Shown here: in pieces, positions 56,138 through 64,000 of the stretch
Layout: each line of letters opens with the position of its first letter
Numbering within the stretch: the stretch's first letter is position 1
From: Isoetes taiwanensis
Taxonomy: Eukaryota > Streptophyta > Lycopodiopsida > Isoetales > Isoetaceae
NCBI GenBank assembly: GCA_021234155.1
Contig: JAJEKV010000002.1
Location: 19,209,592 to 19,273,591, forward strand
Direction of reading: 5' to 3'
DNA length: 64,000 nt
Made by a program: the position numbers and the translations under genes
The notes under the pieces: model-generated
The model's database searches: none
What the model was told of the DNA's origin: nothing
What the model saw: the letters and a program-made list of their open reading frames with translations, nothing else

Positions 56138-57925
56138 ATAAGGCATGCAAAAAATCAATGGTACCAGAAATATATTGTATTGGGAGAAGTAATGAAATGC
56201 TTTATTACAACCCTTTCTCATTTCCATGGTCGGTAATTGTTCAAATTTTTATCCTTCGATTCCTAATAATGGTTTTGTTAGTGTACCGTAACGATTTCAT
56301 ATGCACTTGCTTTTTGTATCTTTTGTGTGTAGTGGCTTGCTTGAGTCCGTTTCTGCAGGGGCATGAGGTTGCCGAGGAGGCTATGTAATCAATTTCTTTA
56401 AAAAAGGTATGATAAATATTTTAAATCGATAGTTTAGCCAAAGAATTTATGTAACAATTCAACCTATCGACTAAATGCTATCCTTTGTGGAGGGAATTCC
56501 ACAAAAGTCGAGGTCCGGGCTTGCCATGTAAGCTAAATTACTTTCAAAAGTATGCATGTAAGTCTCTACATTTCAGCTATTTAATTAGTTGCAGGTGGAA
56601 AAATGAGATGTTATATTATCATGTTGCTATGTTTGGTTGTGAAGGAGGTTGCTAGTTGGGAGAGCTTTTCTAAGAACTTGCTACAGGACTAGGTTGCATA
56701 TTTATTATGTTACTGACAAGAGCGAAGCATTTGATAATAAGAAATTGTAACATGGGTTACCATTTGTCTATTATCTATCATTGTATTATGTCACACTTAA
56801 TATTAGGGCTTGGATTCTTTAGTGCCCTTCCATCCATCATTAGAGTATTAGGTAATGTCTATATCGACACCCCTACACCATCCTTAAGGCCCCGAAGGGG
56901 CCAAAATTTTTTTTTGTTAACACAAACCATTAACACAAAACTACTATTAACATTATTAACACAAACCATTGCATTTGACACATTTAAATTAAAATCCCCC
57001 TTAAACCCCCTTTGGTTTGGGTGCATATTCACACGGGGGGTTACTCCGGGCAGCGAGAGCTGTCGGATGGGCATATTTGCCCTTTATTCCAAGATCTGGA
57101 CCGTACATAGCGATCCTCGTTAAAGGGCTTGACTGTATCACATTTCGCCAAAAAAAAATTGTACGGACTCTTGTTTTTATAGATTTAGCCAACCTTTATT
57201 TGGATACGAAAACATTTAGGGTCCTTAAAATTTACCCTGAAGGTATACGGTCAACTGATTATGATATATTGCATTACGGATAGCTTTTTGTTAGCATATG
57301 TGGCAGCAGGATAAGGCGAATTGTTTCTTTAATTTCTAATTGCAATGTTTTCACATTCTATGCATGTATTTGTTTAACGCGATCTAGATCTGATATCTTT
57401 ATTACCAGACACTTTCCATCTCATGTTGCATCTTACACAAGTAGTACCTGTTCCAATGTGACAGCATCTGCTAAGCCAAAGCAAATGCATCAGCAAAGCT
57501 TTTCAATTTGCCCTCACACTTCATGGACGTGGCTTGGAAATGGTATGCTTCCACACTCACCATTAAGTCACATGTCAAAAATCCCAGGCCACAAAGGTTA
57601 ACAAATTATTAGTCGTGGAATTTGAACCTGTTGGCTTTCCAACGGCTATAATATCAGATTTAAGTTTATCTTTTATTCAATCAACGTACAACACTATTTT
57701 TTGAACAATCTGAACCAGTATAGATGCTTAATGCTAGATCTATAGCACTGAACACTTGCAGCTGTTATGATCAAGAATAGCTTTGCAGCAAACATGCATG
57801 CGCTAGTTGTTATCCTTCTTGCTCAAAATGCCATAATATTTCCTTGCTACAAATGATAGTTCATGTACCAGTGTTAATGTTTTGTTATCATAGCATAATT
57901 CAATGACATCTCCTTGCAACCAGTA
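56138..57925. other. interval without recognised genes
   Basis: AT-rich. Contains a GC palindrome, GGCCCCGAAGGGGCC (56889-56903), and a run of repeated TTAACACAAACCA-like words (56915-56975). No supported gene. Confidence 0.4.
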
Positions 57926-59489
57926 TGTGACGGCCCCAGCTCCTATACGATGCCCCGATCGTATACAAACTGGAGATCATCCCTCAAACCAGCATCTGCT
58001 CGCTGACATGAGGCCATCCACCTAACATCGGGCTCTTGCTGGTGGCCAAGAACCCGACGGGGAAGAATGGACGTGTCATTCATCCCGTCTCCCTCGGGAT
58101 CGATCTAGCTGCGGAAGCGTAAACACACATGAGCACATGACATCAATCAACAATAACATACCCACCTCGAAGGGTGGTCCACCATATCACAGTAGCTGCA
58201 ACAACACATCAGTACATCAACATAACATGGGGAAATCCTACCCAGGCTCAGACTCTTGGGGAAAGACTGACGGCTTGGGTCTCCAGATAACAATGCAGAC
58301 AGAATTCATGGCAAATGGATTTGGCTGGCATAGGAACATGGTCGTTGGGTAGTCCACTCCATCCGCCCCTCCTATGCATACTTTGCAGATAGGCTGAAAA
58401 GTATTGGAGCCTGACCGTAGCCTGCCGGGTTCATAGCCAAAGGGGCTACTACTGGGTTGCATCTCCCCAGCTCCCGATGAGGCAGGAGGAGATCACTCTC
58501 CTCCAGAAGGTTCATGCCAATCACAGGCGAGCTAGAGAGCCACTGCTCGTATACGACTTGAACCCCTAGAAGATGACGCATCACCCAAGAGGTGTCGAGC
58601 CCATATCCTGCCCGCACGCAGTGCCAGGGTATTAGGCCTAGCCCACAATGTTCCCCGGCCGTCGATACGCACCAGAAGGATCAACTGTGATCAGACAAGC
58701 CCTTCCTTATCAGCCGGTCTAGCTCCGCCACCCACAGCCAGGCGGGCTCTTATGCACAGGCCACATTAATTGGGAATTAATGGGCTAAAACTATGATCAT
58801 ACAACTACTTGGGCTCTGGGTCTCTACCCCCCTTCCCAATACACAAGAGTGGCGCATAGAATGTCAAAACATCATCACAACAGAACTGAAAATAATAGAA
58901 TACATCTATTCTAATCTACCTAATCATACATGGTTAGGTTCCTTTGTTAGTGTCTATCATTCTTAGGCTGTAGGGGTCGCCTATAGCTAAGAATGGATGC
59001 TAAACCTACTGAAAGAGGCCTGATAACTCGGATCTACCTATTGAATCAACCACCCACCCGCATCTTGGCCGGCTCCCACTCCTCTGAAAGCGTCCATGCT
59101 GCTGATCTCGGGTCTGCTGATCTTGGATCGAGCTGCAACCTGGGAGATCCGACTTCTCTGCTTCCGTTCAGGCGGAAATGCATCCTCTGCTGCTCCAATC
59201 CGAGACTCAGGGGCTGAGAACTGAAAGGGTTTCCCTTTTAGGGTTTATGCCCCTTTATCTCCACGCATTTAGGGCTGGTCCCTTTTTGGTCAATGGGTCA
59301 TTGCCACGTGGCAAAAAGGGATTATATTCACATGTTGCTTTAACATGTGCAATATAATGGTTCACAAGGTCGTACCCTAGGGTACTACCCTTTACGGTCG
59401 CCGTGTACATGTCGTCTGAGTCGACATGTACTAGTGACGTGTCAGTATAATATACGTATTCATACCGTATGTTATGCTGGAACGTCACA
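57926..59489 (-). repeat. 3' LTR of chromovirus-family element E
   Basis: 1,564 bp, TGTGACGGCCCC to AACGTCACA on the plus strand. Related to but clearly diverged from the C/D LTRs (shared words such as CTCTACCCCCCTTCCCAATAC, CCTCGAAGGGT and CCACTCCATCCGCCCCTCCT). Followed by the polypurine complement TTCTCCCCACCTTG (59490-59503), so the element runs rightward out of the window. Confidence 0.78.
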
Positions 59490-62400
59490 TTCTCCCCACC
59501 TTGAATTGATGCTGTCCGCAGCATCAGGAGTCTCCCCACCTTGGGATGTCCTGCAACCAACTTGATGCATACAATTTATTACTATTATACTTACACAATT
59601 ATTAGAATTACTCTAAGGTAATATTTTTAAAACATTACTAGGACTTTGCATTATCCCAATAACTTATCAATCCATAACTCTATTAAAGCAAGGTACTTAT
59701 TAGCCTTACTTAATACGACATTTAAGTTTATCAAGATTTAATAATTTCATATACAATTATCCTTCGAGGTACTCTTCATTCCTTGCAACACATTCCAACA
59801 AAACTTGTGTTGCAAGTCTTCGTAGCTCGACCTCCTTGCCCTCTGGAGCGCTCTATTGGCTCGCAGGTCGACACTACATTAATACCATTTTAATTATTAA
59901 CAAAATTATGGTTATAAGGTAACCACCCATCTAATTAACTAAATAGATGCATGACTAATCTCCCGACGTAGGAAGAGGATGCTTCTTCCATCGTGGCCGT
60001 GGAGACAGCGCCCTATAATGCCTATATGTCGCTCATGCCTACACCTTTAGTTGCCTGAGACGTGGAGGATTGGGTCCTTCCCGTATTTGGGCGTGAAGGA
60101 TAGGGTCCTCCCCATAGGCATTGACTAGAGGTGCTTTCCTATCAATGCATTCCTGAATGACCTCTTATCTCTCGAGGTCGTCTACTTCCGTGGGACGGAA
60201 GTAGACTTTTTAATCTACCTTCCAACTCATTCAAGCAAAACCGCGGTCATGCCTACAATGACATTACACCACGTCCTAGAGATCACCGTGGTGGTCCCAT
60301 CATCGGTAAATACGCATGCAACCCATACCTAGCATAGGCTGCATGCGTAGATTAACTTGAAACCTGCATGATCTCTGCTGGCTCCTTTAATGCATGCGAT
60401 TAACATAATTACCCTAATGTAATATTTATGAATTAACATTATCATAGTATCGGATACATTACTTCCGATAGTACAATTATATTCACTCTAAGCTTTGCAA
60501 TATTTAACGACTTTTAGATCGTGATTATTTAAACAATAACCCCGATTATTTAACTTGCAAAGGATTAATTAATATGCTAGCTCATATTACCGTTGTTATT
60601 TAAATTATTTTCCTATGATACATATACGTACAGCAATTTCTATGCAGTTATTAGGGTCTATATTTAACTTATCAATAAGACACATTAAAGCTTATAATAC
60701 ATGTGCACACCTTACCTAAGACTAGAACGCATCCACCCATTGAGCCGGCGTCGAGTAATTTGGAGATGACTTGGTCGTTGCATTGCTCCCATAGTTTTGC
60801 TCCACTTCATTGGTGTAGTTAGCTACTACGTCAGTCTCGCACGTTGAAGACCTCCTGAGCACTAAGGTATCTATCTATCTTACGCTCTATTCGCTTCGGC
60901 CATTGCCAGAGTGAACTCTATTCTACGGGTCGGTCAATTTGATGCAAGTTCGTTCAATCAAAAAAATTGAGCCCTCCCACTTTCTTCGAAAAGAAAATGG
61001 TCCTGCACCCCTTCAATGACGTTGTACACAACGTCATATCTATTCTCTCCCCTTAAGAGGTTATACGCTTCTTACTTAGCGCATTACTTTACTAGCCTTA
61101 GCTAACATATATAACCATCTAAGATGGATGCACATATTATGTTATCATTTATTTCAATATAGTTATGGGTTACCTACTTGGTTAGAATGATTCTAAACCA
61201 CAAGGTTTTGTCATGACGACAATTCCTTTTGTCTCAAAAGACTATTTGATTACTATAATTCTTATTTTAGATGTTCCTTACATGTATTATTCTTTTATAT
61301 TCTAGAGATTCCCCCTTTCTTAGTTATTTAAACTCTTGGAATATTCCTACCAATCGAATTGATGCCATCGTAACAAGTTGGCTGGACTTGTTAGATTACT
61401 TCTCTTTTGGAGGTGCTAGATTTATACATGGTCAACAACAATTATCCTAGTAATGATTCCTTCTTAGTGAGGAGATCAATCTCACCAAGTGGTTTCAATA
61501 CGTTGGATGACTGTTAACAATCGTGTATAATTTTAGTCACTCCTATGCGTTTCCTTCCCAATCCTTGACGCTTAGCTCAATATTGGGGCAATCCTTTCAG
61601 CGAGAATGGCCGGCAATGCCTTCTAATCCCAATATGGATGTTACTATCCGTACATTTAACCTACTAGGCCCCATGGCCTTAGATCCCTGAGCTTGCTAGA
61701 AGCTCATCAACTCGTTGCCTGCTTGAAGTAGCAAGGTACGTTCTTCCGAGTCGCTCGATACTTCAGTCTCCTTGACGGTGGCTTCCCTTTGATGTAGAGG
61801 TTGACTTTGTTCGTTGGAAGCCTCTCATTGCTGGTGGCTTGATGGTGTAGTTGATCACTTGAAATCTTCCATGCCGCTTTTCAAAAGCCTGAAGGTGACG
61901 CCGTTGAAAAAGATCTTTCATCTTGAACTTTTTGTCTTGGCAGCTAAAGGACGACTCTGTATCCGATATTGTTTCTTCGACTCCATCGACGTCTCATACG
62001 TCGAGTCCTCTTGTTGCCTGAAGAGTGTTGAGGATGTTGATTGCTTCACCCCTGCAAATTGCCTGACATCTCTTCCTTTGATTTGTTACGCTATGGGAGG
62101 GAAGGAATAACAAGGGAACTATATATGCAAAGCATATAGCTTACATAATTACAATTACTACTAGAGCTATTAAGTCCCCCTTGTGCCTCCCTTCGAGTTG
62201 CACACCTACTCCTTGGTAATGTCATCGGTGTTCCTCTCGGTGCAATGGTGTTGACGATCTATATCCTCCTATTTGTACGTCAGCTCGTACTCCGGGGTCT
62301 CCGAGGTAATTTGTTGATATACTTGGGCCCTCCGATGTTTGTCGGCTATGGCACAACACGCTTTGCATCACATTCTAATTAAAGGTGTGCTGGTCGTTGA

Positions 62401-64000
62401 TGCTTTGACATTTTAGTCTGCTTCCTGATCCTGTTCTCGGGCGGTAATTGTTCCCCCCTTCATGATACTTGAAGCTATTTGGCGGCATCTCTTGAGGCTG
62501 CGCGCTTCCTTTGGCTATACTCCTCTGGAGTTGTTCTCTTCTGCAGTTGTTCTTTGAACCGTCCATCCTTGGGTTCACCAAGTTAAATGCAAGTCCACGT
62601 GCAAGTTATCGGCTCGCCTCGCCTCACCTAATTGCTTCTCCATCGAGCTTCAAATCTTCCTTGTTTGATCCCCTCGGTCACATGGCTTGGACATTGTCAC
62701 GTTCCTCAGTGCTATGCCGTCTTCTTGTCTTGAGGTACCCTCCGGTGGTTTTGATTGTGCTCGTCAGTTTTGATCCTCCTGTTGCCTCTAGGAAGCTCGT
62801 GGAAGAAGTCGGTTGCTAGCACTTCTCCAGCTTTCAGTTCCTGATCTTTGTCCCTCTATGCATGTCGGTCTCTCTGTCAAGTAAAGCTTCGTGGCTCTCC
62901 TCCCTGCTGGCTATATTGTCGGGATGATGGATCCTTATATCTGCGCAGCTTGACCCTTGAGTTAAAGAAGTACCTGCCTTAGATATACTCTTGTCGTTGA
63001 ATAGCCTGGCTATTATCTTGAACTCTCTTTTTTCCGAAGGTGCTTCAGTTGCTATCCTTGTCGTTAAGGTGTCGAATGCTTCTACCTTGGGCGTTTGACG
63101 TGCCACATGTCGGAGATATGATCGGATTCTTCTCTTCTAATTACTGGTAGGAGTACCTGACGAAGCCATCACCTAGTTGTTGAAGGCATATCTCCTCGTC
63201 GCAGTGCCTTTCGTAAGTGCATCTCCATCTAATACACGTGTCATAGCGCATCACCCTATATTACCACAAGGTGGAATTATGGTTGTCGAGATGTTGCCTT
63301 CTTAGTTGGCTCGTTGATGTCAGGTCGTTCCTCCTTTTATTGTTGAGGCCACTCGTGTCATAAGTTCGTCAAGTTTTGCCGCTGCCACAAGAGGTAGTGG
63401 TGCGCCCTGACGATGTCATGGTGTAGCGCTGATGATCTTGACATGACCGGTGTTGTCTCTTATTCTGACATTGGGTGGACGAGCGGTCTTCTACTTGAGG
63501 GCACTTCCCGAAGTGTTTGGAGTCGAAGGTTTGCTTGGGCTCTGGTCGTTTCTCCCTCGTACTTGCTCTTCCATTTTGATCTTGGGCTATAGTTGTGCTT
63601 CCTTCCTTCCTCATTTGGTATTCGAAGTGAAGGAGCTTCCTGATCTACGCGCTAAATCCGTAAAACATGACTTTAAACTCATGTTTCTCCACTATATCTG
63701 TGAGCACCCAAGATATACAATAGACATATACGCATTTACATTGGGATTTTAATTCATCCACTTTTTCAAAACAACTACGAAGATCTACTTAAATGTTTAT
63801 ACTCCTTTAGGGTTTCCCCTCCTCCTATCGCGTTTGATCCTTCGGTTTTGGTGCATCTTCTTCGTTCTGGTTGACTCCGGGATTCCTTGAGATGCTGCTA
63901 CTATTGTTGAGCTTCATGTCTAATCCGAGCTCGTCAGCCCAAGTTACAAAGAGTGTTCGTCGATGTGATCCCTTGAAAAAGATGCTCCTCCTTAATGTGT
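57926..64000 (-). mobile_element. LTR element E, 3' part, possibly non-autonomous
   Basis: Extends from its 3' LTR past the window edge. In element C the chromodomain and integrase begin about 850 bp inside the 3' LTR; here 4.5 kb of interior shows no chromodomain, integrase or RT. Minus-strand frames at 63614-63369, 63106-62834 and 62581-62375 are polar and low in hydrophobics but unrecognised; a plus-strand frame lies at 61814-62110. It may be a large non-autonomous derivative or heavily decayed. Confidence 0.55.

Overview
The window looks like nuclear DNA of a land plant, probably a non-seed plant such as a moss, liverwort, hornwort or lycophyte (inference). The evidence is plant Ty3/gypsy LTR retrotransposons of two lineages, GT-AG introns, and two gene families (DUF7869 and ParB-methyltransferase) that I associate with non-seed lineages. 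No rRNA gene, CRISPR array or convincing tRNA was found. Many single-base frame breaks are present, so some breaks may be sequence errors rather than decay.

Left flank (1-9650). A decayed, probably mobile unit carries two divergent genes. The minus-strand gene joins a ParB-like domain to an N4/N6-type DNA methyltransferase and has inferred introns. The plus-strand gene is a DUF7869 protein with a C-terminal Tudor/BAH-like domain. Between them, and also inside the introns, lies a recurring palindrome, TATTCCGGAATA. A 234-bp MITE with a 9-bp target duplication breaks the ParB gene.

Centre (9650-49225). This is a nest of retrotransposons, all on the minus strand, resolved with target-site duplications (TSDs). 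An old chromovirus LTR fragment (48481-49225) received chromovirus copy D. D's LTR was split by element B (10028-47008, TSD ACAGC), an Athila/Tat-like gypsy. B's 3' ORF was hit by a MITE. That MITE was hit by element A (11851-35939, TSD GCTGC), of the same family as B. A's pol was hit by chromovirus C (19540-32617, TSD GGTGG). B also carries a 5'-truncated LINE and a second MITE.

A and B both carry two extra genes 3' of pol: a small antisense cysteine-rich ORF (86 aa) with its own TATA box, and a sense ORF of about 1,000 aa with coiled coils. Codon comparison of the antisense ORF shows strong purifying selection.

Chromovirus C carries, besides a gag-pol-chromodomain polyprotein, two further 5' genes. 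The first, next to the 5' LTR, encodes a histone H3-like protein: an H3 tail starting ARTKQT, a long charged linker, and H3 core and C-terminal segments, now split over several frames. The second is an ORF of about 500 aa of unknown function. A retrotransposon carrying its own histone H3 is the most striking signal in the window.

Right flank (49226-64000). A stretch with a LINE fragment, simple repeats and short exon-like pieces of unknown genes (49226-57925) is followed by the 3' LTR and the 3' part of another minus-strand chromovirus-family element (E, 57926 to beyond the window). E's visible interior has no recognisable pol.
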